Positions 12,609 to 23,805 of a stretch of 64,000 nucleotides of DNA are shown piece by piece. The position numbers and the translations under genes were made by a program. Origin of the DNA: Aquatica leii (lineage: Eukaryota; Arthropoda; Insecta; Coleoptera; Lampyridae); the NCBI GenBank assembly GCA_035610365.1, contig CM069432.1, forward strand, positions 179,723,027 through 179,787,026, given 5' to 3'. The notes under the pieces were generated by a model that was given only the letters and a program-made list of their open reading frames with translations, ran no database searches and was not told the DNA's origin. Within the stretch, counting starts at the first letter, position 1. The number at the start of each line of letters is the position of its first letter.

Positions 12609-13878
12609 CACATTTTTAGATATAAATATTTGCAAAAATAAACTAAAAAAAACTGATGTGGTCACCACACGACTTTACTACAAGGAATGATACAGAAATG
12701 TCTACATATTTTTTTAAGGTTATTGTTGTCATGAAACCATTTTGAAGTAATGTGTACACGTTTGTATTTATTTCTTAGCATGCTATAATTTTTTTGAAAT
12801 TTTTCTTCTCGATTTCATTAAGATATAACCGAAATATGGCAAATTGAGCTTACGTTGTCATATCGACCAACCCTTATATTTGTGCGCCTCGATATTGATT
12901 ACTCTTTTAGTAAATTAGTAAAAAAATCGTCGCAGGCAGGATTCGAACCTAGATTATATTTGTGAATTCATTTTAAATTATAAATAAATTATCTAACTGT
13001 TATTGTTAGAATTTTTTTTATTTGAATAAATTGTTAGGAAGAATTAACTCTATAAGAAACTGTAAAAATAATTCGAATAATTTACATATGTATAAAATTA
13101 TATAAAAACCACTGTTAAAAATGGCGGATACACCCACTTCCGGTTTTTTTTATCAGACCCATCTGAACCGAGATAATATGAAAAGCCAGATCTATACCAA
13201 ATTTCAAGTTACTAGAACTTTTGGTTCGAGAGTTATCGTATGTACATCGTTACACTCAGACACACACAGACATCCAAATTTTTTTTGTCAACAATACATT
13301 TTTCTGATTCAGAAGACCTTGCAACGTAAAATTATGCAATAAAAATTTAAAAAAAAATTGCAATCGCTATACTTTCATTATAGTAAAGATAAAAAGAACA
13401 TACACGGAGAGAAATATTATGCTGAATTTAATCATTACAATTTCATATTTAAAGCATTTGCTTTTTTTCTAAAATTGATTCACATTCAAATAAAATTAAA
13501 CCTACATGTTCTAAAACTCAAATTAAATTTCTTATTGCAATCCAAACATGTTTTTATTAAATCATTCATAATTATAATGATACAAGTAACAATTTTGTTG
13601 TTAAAATTAAGACTACAAATTGATCAAATTCAACTAATTATTATAAGAAATCATATCAGCGATTAAAGTACGTAATAAATTACTAAGAAACCACAAGTAG
13701 GAATTTCAAGTAAGCATTTATGTTATCACTATTTGTTCCACGCTGGTCTAAAATAAGGTATCAGCAATTTAATTTACGTTAAGGTTTGCAATATGTGCTA
13801 AACTTTTTGCTAAAGCTGTGGCAAAGATAATATACGTGTACCGTGACTCCGACAGTTTTTTGTTTGGAACTATACGAC
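12609..13878. other. AT-rich stretch with decayed repeats
   Basis: The 13120-13290 block (ATGGCGGATACACCCACTTC, then ACCAAATTTCAAGTTACTAG, then a CAGACACACACAGACA tail) looks like the end of a dispersed repeat of a kind common in invertebrate genomes. A weaker echo of the ACCAAATTTCAA word occurs near 22770. No gene is supported. Confidence 0.35.
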
Positions 13879-14225
13879 ATGGATCCATCATTTTATAACA
13901 AGTTGCTTGCAGCATATAATCTATAACTCACTACATCAATTAGTGAATTATTGGAAACTATCAAAACTTACAAGTAAGTATTGACTCTGATTTTGAATAT
14001 TGTTCACTGCCGTTATATGTTAGAATTATGTCGCAAAGCTTGCACACTTTTGGCATGTATGACTTAGTTTTTTGCAATGAAATGAAATTATCGTGCATTT
14101 GCTTTTCTTTTAGAACAAGAAATTGATGTTACATCCCTTGTGTGCCTAACGGAAAATAATTTGGACATATTGAAGGAAGGTGAATTTGGGTTGATTGTTA
14201 AGTTTAGTAGTTGGAGAACCCTTTG
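13879..14225 (+). pseudogene. Possible SAM-like N-terminal gene fragment, two exons
   Basis: A frame from ATG 13879 (MDPSFYNKLLAAYNL, one stop, then SISELLETIKTY) ends at a CAA|GTAAGT donor. About 130 bp further, after CTTTTAG, a second open segment near 14114 reads EIDVTSLVCLTENNLDILKE and continues GEFGLIVKF. The pattern of a short opening helix followed by (E)ID...L..LTE..L..L resembles the SAM-like N-termini found in multicopy insect proteins. The stop in the first part and poor phase agreement across the putative intron argue for a relic. The identification rests on pattern only. Confidence 0.3.
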
Positions 14226-16382
14226 ACAGAAAAAATAACTTTCCAAAAGTTACAAGAAGATTATTTAACTCGGATGGTGTAGATTCGACTAATATTCTAA
14301 GTGTTACATACTATTAATGCTGATGCGTGTACATTTTGGTGTCAAGGACAGTATCATTTGGATCGGTAATATTATCTACCAATAATTATAAATTTTAATG
14401 TAGATTAAACCATAAACTGTAGTGATGATAAAAATATAGCACATTTATTTTGAATTTAGCAAATAAATACGTTTAAACTATGTGTATATTTACTGAAATC
14501 ATTCATACCCTGAAGCTGCACAAAAGCAAACATTATGACACTGCGTGCTTAAATTAATACGAAGTGTTATTACTATTAAACCTATTTATGATAAAACACA
14601 ACAATCAACAGAGATAAGAAAAAGCAGTACTTGTCATAACTATGGTTCTTCTCTACGATCACATTAAGCAACTTTTGAATGATAAAAGAAAACAATGTTT
14701 TCTTAAATTGATATATTATAAAATCTATACAATTCTTTTTCAAAATATTTGTTGTAATAAAATGAAAGCTTTATTTAAGCGTACATCGGCATGACTCAAA
14801 ACCAACAGCCTATTTGCATGAAATATAGCTGTTTTTGCTTTATTACAGTAAACTTTTCTCTCCGTGTACATAAATGTTAAAATTCAAAGAAACAAAACAA
14901 AAAAAGATTACTTAAAAAAATAAAAAAATAACTTTAAGAAACAAACATAAGTATTTTTATATTAAAATAATTCTTTAAAACTATAGTTACATTTAAATAG
15001 AAGCAATAAAATGAAGAATGCTAAAAAAATGTAAGCTTGCGTTTTATGAAAAGAACTAAAAGAAGTTATAATTCCAAAAAAGTACAAAAAAATGTGCAAC
15101 TTGGCACTTAGCTCTAATTTAACTTTTAACTTTTTCAAACTTTTCTATTGTTTAACAATAATTCCATGAAGTTTGTAGTAGGTATAATTGAAGAATTATA
15201 ATCTATGTTTAGCAATATATACATACAACTTACTAAAACAAAATTAATAAAATTGTTGTTTTATATATACATCCTTTAATATTAAATTTTATAGTTTCCT
15301 CCTTTTCCATTTTCTTGCAGATGATTTAAAGTGTTAATTTACTATAACATTAGTTTTACAAATTAATTTGACTATAATTTGGTTTTAATACAAAATTATG
15401 TCATTAGTCAGCAAATTATTGTTAGTTATGTGTTCAACCTTCTTCAACTTTCATTTAATTCAGTTTCTTATTGCGTATACGATTTCATATCACGTGTAAA
15501 ACAATAATTAAAAAAAAATTAACTTCTGTTTTAATTATTTATGTGTTTTAAGCACTCATTCATTAAAAAGTTATTTTTAATAAACGTAGAAAGTTACTTA
15601 TATTACAGAGTAAGGATGTAATAGGTTTGAATAAAATTGATGTTAATTAAAAAATACTGTAAACGTTCGAAAGTTGTTTTCAATTTCAATCTTTAGAGCA
15701 TCTTATAAACTATGCAAAACACAAATTATAACATTTTAGACTTGTAAAATTTGTAAACATTAACATAAAAAGATAAATAGCAATCATTTGATTTAATGTT
15801 TTGTTTAACTTTTTATTTAGCAATCCGCCAAAACTTAAAAAGTGCGAAACAAGTTAAGTTATTACTAAACAGTGTGTAATTTTTTTCCTTTCTGCTAAGA
15901 TTTATCAATTTGGTAATGTATGACACAAAGTTATGTACTACTATTAACAATACGTTTTATAAGTGTAGGTTATTTCTTTTAAATGTATTTACAAAAACTT
16001 TTAGTTTTAGTTGCCTCTAAATTGCTATACGTCATAATCTTTGTATCAAGCTAACATACCTCTATTTGTTATTTTAGTAAAAAAGGTATCGATTAATAAA
16101 ACCATTAAAAAAAAATTTTAATGTAGAGAAAAAAAATTCTTAACAAACATAACAATTGTTGATTAAAAATTTTTATAAAACATGACGCAGTCTTCCTTTA
16201 ATGCGTATGAGATCCATTGTCCCAGTGAGTCTGTCCGACAAATCACAGTAGCCGACAATAGTTTTGTGTTGTTGGACTCGTGTCGATTTGCTGACCTAGT
16301 CAATAGAATAGTTTACACAAAGTCAATTTTCATTATTGATTCTTGAGTCTGGGAGACAGATGTTAAGACGAGTATTTACATA
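14226..16382. other. AT-rich stretch, no gene
   Basis: No open frame above background, no terminal repeats and no recognisable relic were found. Confidence 0.45.
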
Positions 16383-17927
16383 CAGGGTGTCCCACGATAC
16401 TGTACATACTGAAATGGTATGTTCCTTAGGTCAATTCAAGTAGAAAACGTCCTATAAACATAGGTCCAATTGGTCATAGTTACACAGATACAAGCGTTCA
16501 AAGTTTATAAATGCTTACACATTTTTTGAAAATTATTATTATTAAAAACAGAAAATCGAACTACAAAACAAACATAAAAAAAACAAACAAACAAAAATCA
16601 CATCAAATGCTCAAAATGACCTCCTTCGGCATTAATACAACGACGGCTGCGATCTAAAATGGACCGAGTAGCCGCTCGAAGCAACTGCTGGTTGTTCCGT
16701 GTTTGTTGACACACATCCAGGATACGCTGTATTAGTTCAGCTCTGGTATTAACTTTTACCTCGTATACTAAACTTTTTACATGACCCCACAGGTAGAAGT
16801 CCAAAGGTGTAAGATCGGGCGATCTCGGTGGCCAAGCATGCGGGCCTTCACGCCCAATCCACCTATTGGGTAAGCAACATTTAGATATTCGGTTACATGC
16901 CGACTAAAATGTGGAGGAGCTCTATCATGTTGCAGAAACATTTGTTGTCTTGTTAGTAAAGGTACTTCTTCCAAAAGCGGTAGCAATTCATTCCGCAAAA
17001 AGTTAGCATATGCTTCTTCTGTCAGACGTTCCTCAAAGAAAAAAGGTCCAATAAGTTGATCGTCAATCATGCCACACCATACCTTAACAGAAAATCTGCG
17101 CTGAAAGTTAGTTTTTGTTGTGCCATGTGGATTTTGATATGACCACAAATGAGAATTACGTGTATTGTTCACTCCATCTCTAGTAAACTGCGCCTTGTCG
17201 CTAAATAAAATGAATGGAACTAATTGTGGATTTACCTGTAGCCAGTGGCAGAAATTCAACCGGGCAGCAAAATCTCCCGATTCCAGATGCTGAAGCTGTT
17301 GTATGTGATAGGTATACAAAAGCCCATCATGTAATGTTCGCCATACTAACATACGGGGGAGTCCCGTTCGAGAAGAAATTCTTCTAGTACTCAACCCTGG
17401 ACTCCGATCAACTATCTGTAGAATGTTTTCCTGCTCATTCACATTTAACTGCACAGGACGGTCAAATCTTGTTGAAACTGATGAAAATGAACCATGAGTC
17501 CGTACATGTTGAAACACAGAAGAAAAGGTTTGGTGATTTGGCACCTTCCCGTTAGGAAATCTTCGTTCATATTCCCTAACGGCAGATCCCGCATTTCCAT
17601 CACAAAAACCATAAATGTAAATGATATCAGCATACTCTTCGTTAGAAAAATGAGAAGGCATTTTGCATTTAAATTACACTTCATTTAATAAAATCGACTG
17701 TGACATTAGTAGAAAAGAAAGCAATAAATGACATATTGTTCGGCTTTTGTTTCCCAGTTGACTAATAATAATTAATTTTCAAAAAATGTGTGATCAGTTA
17801 TAAACTTTGAACGCTTGTATCTGTCTAACTATGGCGAATTAGACCTATGTTTATAGGACATTTTCTACTTAAATTTGCCTAAGGAACATACCATTTCAGT
17901 ATGTACAGTACCTCGCGTGACACCCTG
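16383..17927 (-). mobile_element. DD41D (DUF4817-type) Tc1/mariner-superfamily transposon
   Basis: The element is 1545 bp and flanked by TA at 16381-16382 and 17928-17929. The terminal inverted repeats begin CAGGGTGTC and extend inward for about 150 bp at high but imperfect identity; they share TACTGTACATACTGAAATGG and the TCCTATAAACATAGGTC block. The transposase occupies the minus strand between them. With the ends largely preserved and one coding break, this is a fairly recent but probably inactive copy. Confidence 0.88.
16598..17661 (-). pseudogene. DD41D transposase, one frameshift
   Basis: Start codon at 17661. The N-terminal helix-turn-helix region (MPSHFSNEEYADIIYIYGFC... with the NGKVPNHQTFSSV segment) is the DUF4817 type. 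The DDE core follows: D155 in FSDKAQF, D246 in HDRAPPHF and, after the break, D in DLTPLDFYLWG. The reading frame is lost at about 16865-16870 by one base, after NVAYP. The remainder is open to 16598 in the next frame and ends with the family's GGHFEHLM tail. Counted across the break, 41 residues separate the second and third Asp, which is the DD41D spacing. The residues beside the catalytic Asp (K after D155, R after D246) differ from the usual DEA and DGAP, so activity is doubtful even apart from the frameshift. Confidence 0.85.
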
Positions 17928-17929
17928 TA

Positions 17930-18111
17930 TAAAGGCGAATAAATATAAATAGTGCAACTTTTAATTATTATTAAATTATATCGCGGTAACATAAATTTGA
18001 ACTTGGATTCGGTTATATTCGGTTTTGATCCTTTAAAAATTTTATCGGCACGTGAGCGAGTACGATGCAAACTTGGCTAGCGATAAGCTTCATATTTATA
18101 GGTGTTTATAG
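17930..18111. other. Short spacer between two elements
   Basis: AT-rich; it contains only the left copy of the TTTATAG duplication (18105-18111) belonging to the next element. Confidence 0.5.
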
Positions 18112-18819
18112 CAAAGAATATTAAACAGGTAAAGAAGCGACACTCAATCGATTTTCCGTATGTTTCAATCAGTACTTCTCAATGACCTTCGGCCATTTTG
18201 AAACGGCTAATCCACTAGCGTTCTTTATACCTACACAGTACTTGACAGTACATAGGCGTAGAATTCTTACAGGCTTTGGTAAAGACGGGTATTAATTTTG
18301 CTTGACATTTTATAGTTACTTACAAAAATTACATATTTATATTAATAAAACTCACAAGAAATGATTTAACATAATTTATTAAAACGAATATTTTACAAAC
18401 TAGAAACAGTAATCATTTTCATCGACTTTCTAGGTGAACTTTTAAATTGGTTATTGGCTTTTTTATCGTATAAAAAATAAATTTACAATTAAACAATTAA
18501 TATTTATTCAGCTATTTGGATCTTTTGGAAAATAAAAACAGCTTAGCAATCTATTTTTTTTAGAAGTGAATATCTTAACGCCGCAAATAAAACCACGTCT
18601 AACACGCAACATGTTCATTTATTAATCACTACGTTTTCTTTAAATTGTAACAAAACTGCAACAACTCAATATTACGATCACAACCTATTTTCTTAAACAA
18701 ACTTTGACAACCTTTGACACTTTTGACAGTGACAATCACTATAACGCCATTTTGAGAATGTACATGCGCATTGGCTTTCGTTTGTCAGTGTCGCTTCTTT
18801 ACCTGTTTAATATTCTTTG
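18112..18819. mobile_element. 708 bp non-autonomous DNA element, perfect 33 bp TIRs
   Basis: The two ends are perfect inverted copies over 33 bp, starting CAAAGAATATTAAACAGGTA. They are flanked by the exact 7 bp direct repeat TTTATAG (18105-18111 and 18820-18826). Seven- to eight-bp duplications and CA-starting ends occur in P-superfamily elements, but nothing else in the sequence settles the assignment. No coding frame is seen inside. Confidence 0.75.
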
Positions 18820-18989
18820 TTTATAGGATGCTTTTTTGTAAATTTCGTGGTTTCAGTTGAATAGGTACTTGTATACAGAGTTGAGTCAAATTTGATAACA
18901 CAATAGTAGAGGAGTTTCATTATGTGGTGAACTGTGATCTTCAGTAGAAAATCAGAAAGACATTAATAACAAATACAACGTAAAAAGCA

Positions 18990-19113
18990 AAGAGAGGTTA
19001 CGAAAAATATACCGGCCATTGTTCGTAAGATAAATAATAGCATTGTATAAAAATGTTAATAATAGCAACATTTTGACATTTATAGAGTACAGCGCCACAG
19101 TTCACGAGATCCT
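18990..19113 (+). repeat. Dispersed repeat R3, copy 1
   Basis: This stretch matches 60738-60842 in direct orientation. Landmarks are GGTTA(C/A)GAAAAAT(A/G)TACCGG, AATAGCAACATTTTGA and the AC(A)GCCACAGTT(C/T)AC block. Nothing indicates coding. It may be the end of an unidentified element. Confidence 0.5.
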
Positions 19114-19221
19114 GCAACAACCGTTTGCATAAAAAGTTTTTACGAATGTGGTGAAAGCAACCGTAATTAATTGAGTTGTATCTAAATTTTAATCATAGTT
19201 TTGCTGTATTGTGGTGGTAAT

Positions 19222-19514
19222 CAGGCGCGGCTCCAGCAGTTTATTTCGGTGGTGGCTCCATCAGTTTAAAGCGGGGGGGGGGGTTGCTCATCACATTTTT
19301 AAATAATATTGTATTGAATATGGCGTTAATATAAAATTGAAGAACACTTCTTTATGCACCAAGCTTTTACTTGCAAGCGATAAAGCATCATAAATTATAC
19401 AACTATTAAAAAAAGCGAATGTATTACATACAAAGTGAGAAAAACTTCAGTATTATTTTCAATGTCGGAGGGGGGGCCATAGCCCCCCCGGCCCCCCCTC
19501 TGAAGCCGCGCCTG
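19222..19514. mobile_element. hAT MITE, 293 bp, exact 8 bp target duplication
   Basis: The ends are CAGGCGCGGCTCCAG and its inverted copy CTGAAGCCGCGCCTG (one mismatch). Identical GTGGTAAT octamers flank the element at 19214-19221 and 19515-19522. Eight-bp duplications and CA-starting G+C-rich ends are characteristic of hAT transposons. Subterminal G/C runs (GGGGGG near 19275 and CCCCCC near 19490) face each other. No coding capacity. Confidence 0.9.
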
Positions 19515-19522
19515 GTGGTAAT

Positions 19523-21027
19523 TAGTAAATTTGTGCGTCAATCCTGTTTTATTGTACCAACGATGATTTTACAACTATAATTTTATGTAGATCTTGTTTA
19601 CTGAAAGCACTGTTATGTACGATAAATAGTTATTGTTTTTGCTTTTAGTTTAATGAGTTAAAACGTTAAATTTATTGATAGCAACTGGTCAATTGACCAT
19701 TGATAATAACACACTTTAGTCAGTTAACAGTCGTCAAAAACTACATTTGTTCAATTCATGCAAGCAAATGTTCGTAAAGTAGATTTTATTAATAATAAAA
19801 AGAATATGGTTTTCAACATAAATCAAATCAGAAGTCTTTATTTTCGTACACAACTGCTGCTTGTACTGCATACTTTTATCTTCAATGTGATAAAAAAAGT
19901 AATAAACATTTGTCAGTATCCTGACTATTTATAATAAGTTTAACGTTAATCTCCGACTTCCAAGTGTGATTTTTAGGAGGCGTGTCATAAAAAAATGCAC
20001 ACTAGAACGACACTAGTTTATGACCTCTGGTGTGCACGCAATTAGTCCTGGTTCAAGTTGGCATGTGTCAATCTACTCAACGTGGATCGGCATCGAGGCC
20101 ACGCTACGAAATATCAAATGTTTACAATTGCAGCAAAAAGTGCAAACTTGTATATTTCGAGTCATATTTATTTCGCTCGCTTCAGGCTATGAAAACTTTT
20201 CCTTCAGAAATTTGCTTCCCAATAAGTTCCTCTAAGCATAATGTAAGTATATCAGAAAAAGTAATTTGTTTAAAAAATAATTTCAAAAAAATAAAATTAT
20301 TTGATAAGAAAAAAAAACAAATATGATTTAAAAACCATTATTTTTCTTTGCATTAAATTGTGACACAAATTGCGCTTCATACACAGGAAATAAATCTAAA
20401 AAATTAAAAATTTAAAAACGAAAATAAATAAGTATTAAAAATAATACATCTAAGTAGGTACTACCGTTGACTGAACGGTACTAGTACATTATAATGAATA
20501 AAATGTGCGGCGAAGGTGTAGGTTTTCATATCGATATGAAAAAACTTACTGTGAAAAATCGATAATCGATTTATTGTGTGAATCGATTAGTCGATTTGAA
20601 GAAAAAATCGAGCATCGAAAATCGGGTTCGATTTAAAATCGATTCGGATCCTGCTTAGTGAAGCAAAACTAAAATAAACCGTATGAAAACAATGTTATTT
20701 TTTCAACATCACCTAATCTCGGCTGGCACTTGTTTTTTTATAAACAGCGATTCACAGAAATTCGATCCAACTCGGGTGCAAATGCACTTTACAGTAGGTG
20801 GAGTTAGGAACTTACTATGTAGACGCCTTCGATCACAAAATTTAAGTCTGAAAAATACTCGGTTATTTCCCAAAATTTCGAAAAAGTTGTATCTATACTT
20901 TCTCTTCAACAAAGTAATTTTGAAGATAATGGTTGTTTTAAATTTTCGATTTAGTAAATTTTGTTTTTTTTATTCGTTTTGCAATAAAATTTTTAAAAAT
21001 CTGAAACAACCAATCGACAGAGGTAAC
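19523..21027. other. AT-rich stretch with an ATCGAT cluster
   Basis: From 20526 to 20650 the words ATCGAT, AATCGATT and TATCGATA occur about eight times in 125 bp, resembling a subterminal transposon array. The open frames at 20683-21078 and on its reverse strand have random-looking composition. An exon-like frame at 20060-20241 is listed separately. Confidence 0.4.
20060..20241 (+). other. Exon-like open segment ending in GTAAGT
   Basis: The frame reads STQRGSASRPRYEISNVYNC, then SKKCKLVYFESYLFRSLQ and further to SSSKHN, where a GTAAGT donor-like site follows at 20242. G+C content and codon choice are higher in quality than in the surrounding AT-rich frames. The cysteine pair in YNCSKKCK hints at a structured domain, but no family is recognised. 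The frame in the opposite register is also open. It may be an isolated host or element exon. Confidence 0.25.
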
Positions 21028-22013
21028 ACTAAAATATGGAACGCCGTTTTACTTTTTATTGCCCGCTTTTATACGTAACTTATAAAATAACTTCTTGTGC
21101 ATGTTAAAAATGTTTGTTAGAATTTAAATGTTGGTTTAAAAATTTTTGCGTAGTATATTGTAATTTGATTTAAAATGTTACTTGAATAAAAATGAATGTT
21201 AAAATTAAAGTAAGTAACATTATAAATACTCGAATTTTCACGAATAAATTAAAATGCTAGAATAACTTTTAGCAACTAACATTTTAAATGATACAATTAA
21301 AATGTTAGTTGATAATTTTAATTGGTCGCTTCAATCGGTGTCGTCATTTAGAACTACAATGTGCATGTATTTCCTTATACTGAAATAGTTTCAAAAGCTA
21401 CCACCGATCACAGCGACGAATTAAAATTATCAACTAACATTTTAATTCTAGCATTTGAAATGTAAGTTGTCAAAAATTAGTCTAGCATTTATATTCCTTC
21501 ATAAAAATTAATTGATTTCTAATGTTACTTCATTTATTTTCAACGTATGATTTTATTCAAGTAACATTTTAAATCAACTAACAGTTAAAAACACCAAGTT
21601 TTTTAAACCAACATTTTAAATGTGGTAAAAATCAATAACATACATTGCAATTAAATCTTTTAGTTACTTTATTGTTTTACTATTGAAAACTAAATTTGTT
21701 TTGCTACAATTTTAAACAAACTTCAGTTTTTATTAAGTTTATTTTCATGTTTGTCTACTTATTTTAATACAATAAAACTGTTTGTTAAACAAATTTAACA
21801 CATTTAAATTGTTAACTGAAACGTATTTAGTAATGCAATACATTTTGCTCAAAATTTTTGTAACAGTCATATTAAACACATTAATTTAAACTGAGAAATA
21901 AAGTATACGAACAAACATTTTATTTCATGTAACACTTTTTATTAAACACACAAAAAAATAACAATCATTTAAATTGGAGAATTAAAATGTATGTCGAATT
22001 AAAATGTTACATG

Positions 22014-22260
22014 AATTAATATGTTTGTTGATAATTTTAATTCTTCAATTTTAAATCAAGAATAAAATTACCAACAAACATATTAATTCTGAATTAAAAT
22101 GTTTGTTGATAATTTTAATTCTTCAATTTTAAATCAAGAATAAAACTACCAACAAACATATTAATTCAGAATTAAAATGTTTGTTGATAATTTCAATTCT
22201 TCAATTTTAAATCAAGAATAAAACTACCAACAAACATTAATTCTGAATTAAAATGTTTGT
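22014..22260 (+). repeat. Tandem 76-78 bp repeat, about three copies
   Basis: A unit running from GAATTAAAATGTTTGTTGAT through CAATTTTAAATCAAGAATAA to ACCAACAAACATATTAATTC is repeated about three times with very few differences, then abuts the central hairpin. The near identity of the units suggests recent expansion. Each unit is itself an imperfect inverted repeat. Confidence 0.75.
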
Positions 22261-22283
22261 TGATAATTTTAATTCTTCAATTT

Positions 22284-22391
22284 CAATTGGCGCTGTAAGT
22301 TGCGGAAGTTGTGAGTACTTTAACCAAACTATAGTGCAAGTTTACCACTGCTTAGAGTACTCACAACCTCCGCAACCTACAGCGCCAATTA
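22284..22391. repeat. Central hairpin of the foldback element
   Basis: CAATTGGCGCTGTAAGTTGC near 22284 pairs with the complementary run ending CTACAGCGCCAATT near 22390. The loop is about 35 nt (22320-22355). The stem is about 36 bp with few mismatches and is far more G+C-rich than the outer arms. Confidence 0.75.
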
Positions 22392-22765
22392 AAATTGAAG
22401 AATTAAAATTATCAACAAACATTTTAATTCAGAATTAATATGTTTGTTGGAAAAAATTTAACTTGATTTAAAATTGAAGAATTAAAATTATCAACAAACA
22501 TTTTAATTCCGAATTAATATGTTTGTTTTAAGTTTAAATTAAAGTTTTTAATATGATTGTTAGAAATTTTGAGCAAAATGTATTGCATCAGTAAATACGT
22601 TTTTATTTAACAATTTAAATGTGTTAAGTTTGTTCAACAAACTATTTAAATGTACTAAAATAAATAGACAAACATAAAAATAAACTTAATAAAAATTGAA
22701 GTTTGTTTGAATGCAACGGAATTAAATTTAGTAATAAAAAGCAAAACGGCGTTCCATACTAAAAC

Positions 22766-23805
22766 GTATGTATACCAAATTTCAAATCTATTGGTTACAA
22801 ACAAACTCAGGAAATTTATCCCAACTTTTCAAGCGCTTTTTAAAACGTGAAAGTCCCCTTAATAGAAACACATTAGAACTTGGGGTTTTTGATAACAATA
22901 ACCGAATGATGTTTATTGGTTAGAAATGAGTAAATACATACAGCGTGTATCTGATTAATATGTCGTTAATTTAGAAGCTGAAATTATAGTATCAGATCAA
23001 GCAAAAAATGTCAGAATAAAATTCTAATAAACATTTTAAAAAAACAAAACTTTAACCTGAATAATAAATCGAAAATTACGAACCTGTCGCATTAAATACA
23101 CTCGTAAATTTGTTGAATAAAAACAAATAAAAAACAATTATATGATGTTTAATTTACTACACCACACATTTCTTCTCAGTAATTTGCTGACACTAAAAAT
23201 AAGAATAAGTACAAAATAATATTATCACATAAGACGCAGTTAAAACACATAATTAACTTTCTGTCCAAGCACACTAAAAATACAAAGTTTAAGTGAGGTA
23301 GATGTGCATAGAATAAATCTATATCTACAAAACAAGTATTTTTGGGAGTGTGATCAAAAGTTTCAAATTTCAAATTCAACACTTTATTTGTCTAAAATAA
23401 CACTCATCCGATTAGAAAATTCATTCAAAATCGTTATTTATTCATGTATAAAAACAAACGCGAGAAGAAAATTGATAACATAAATCGAAATTATGATTAC
23501 TATAAACAATGTATTTTTTTATGGTAGTAGCATACGTCAGGTTCGATTTTTAATAAAGTGATAACATTATTCGTAATTCGAATAAGCGACGTATTTTGTA
23601 TTAACACGTCAATCTATAATATATGAATATTATAGCCAACTGTATCTGTTTAAAATTCATTTTATTTTTCTCGCATTTAGTGTCACGATAACTATCATTA
23701 TTTTGCTACGATAAATAACAAACATTATGCAATTATGTAAATAAATTAATAGTTTTATTAACGTCAGGGAATGTTTTCAAACACCATTTATCTCATGTAT
23801 ATCAA
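22766..23805. other. Dispersed repeat R1/R2 copy, no gene
   Basis: 22870-23545 is a plus-strand copy of the family also at 2515-3450: ATAACCGAATGATG, GTATCTGATTAA, AAGCAAAAAATGTCAGAATA, GTGTCAGCAAATT in complement, ATTATCACATAAGA and finally AGTAGCATACGTC. No terminal repeats and no coding frame were found. Confidence 0.5.

Larger units (their letters stand above)
21036..22757. mobile_element. Nested foldback element with two internal hairpins
   Basis: The outer ends are inverted copies starting ATGGAACGCCGTTTT, flanked by ACTAAAAT (21028-21035) and ACTAAAAC (22758-22765), an 8 bp duplication with one difference. The right arm (22356-22745) is the reverse complement of much of the left side. 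The left side holds a second hairpin (arms near 21298-21340 and 21403-21447) and an array of a 76-78 bp unit. The recurrent word is AATTAAAATGTTTGTTGATA and its complement. No coding frame is credible; the 61-codon frame at 22253-22438 lies inside the central hairpin. This is a foldback or MITE-type element enlarged by internal duplication. Confidence 0.65.

Noticed and set aside
12930-12955. CAGGCAGGATTCGAACCTAG resembles a tRNA T-arm/B box on the minus strand
   Set aside because: No A box, acceptor stem or anticodon arm can be found at the required distance on the minus strand. At most it is a scrap of a tRNA-derived SINE.
20683-21078. 131-codon frame just left of the foldback element
   Set aside because: It runs into the terminal repeat of the foldback, has low-complexity F/K/N-rich composition, and the reverse strand is equally open.
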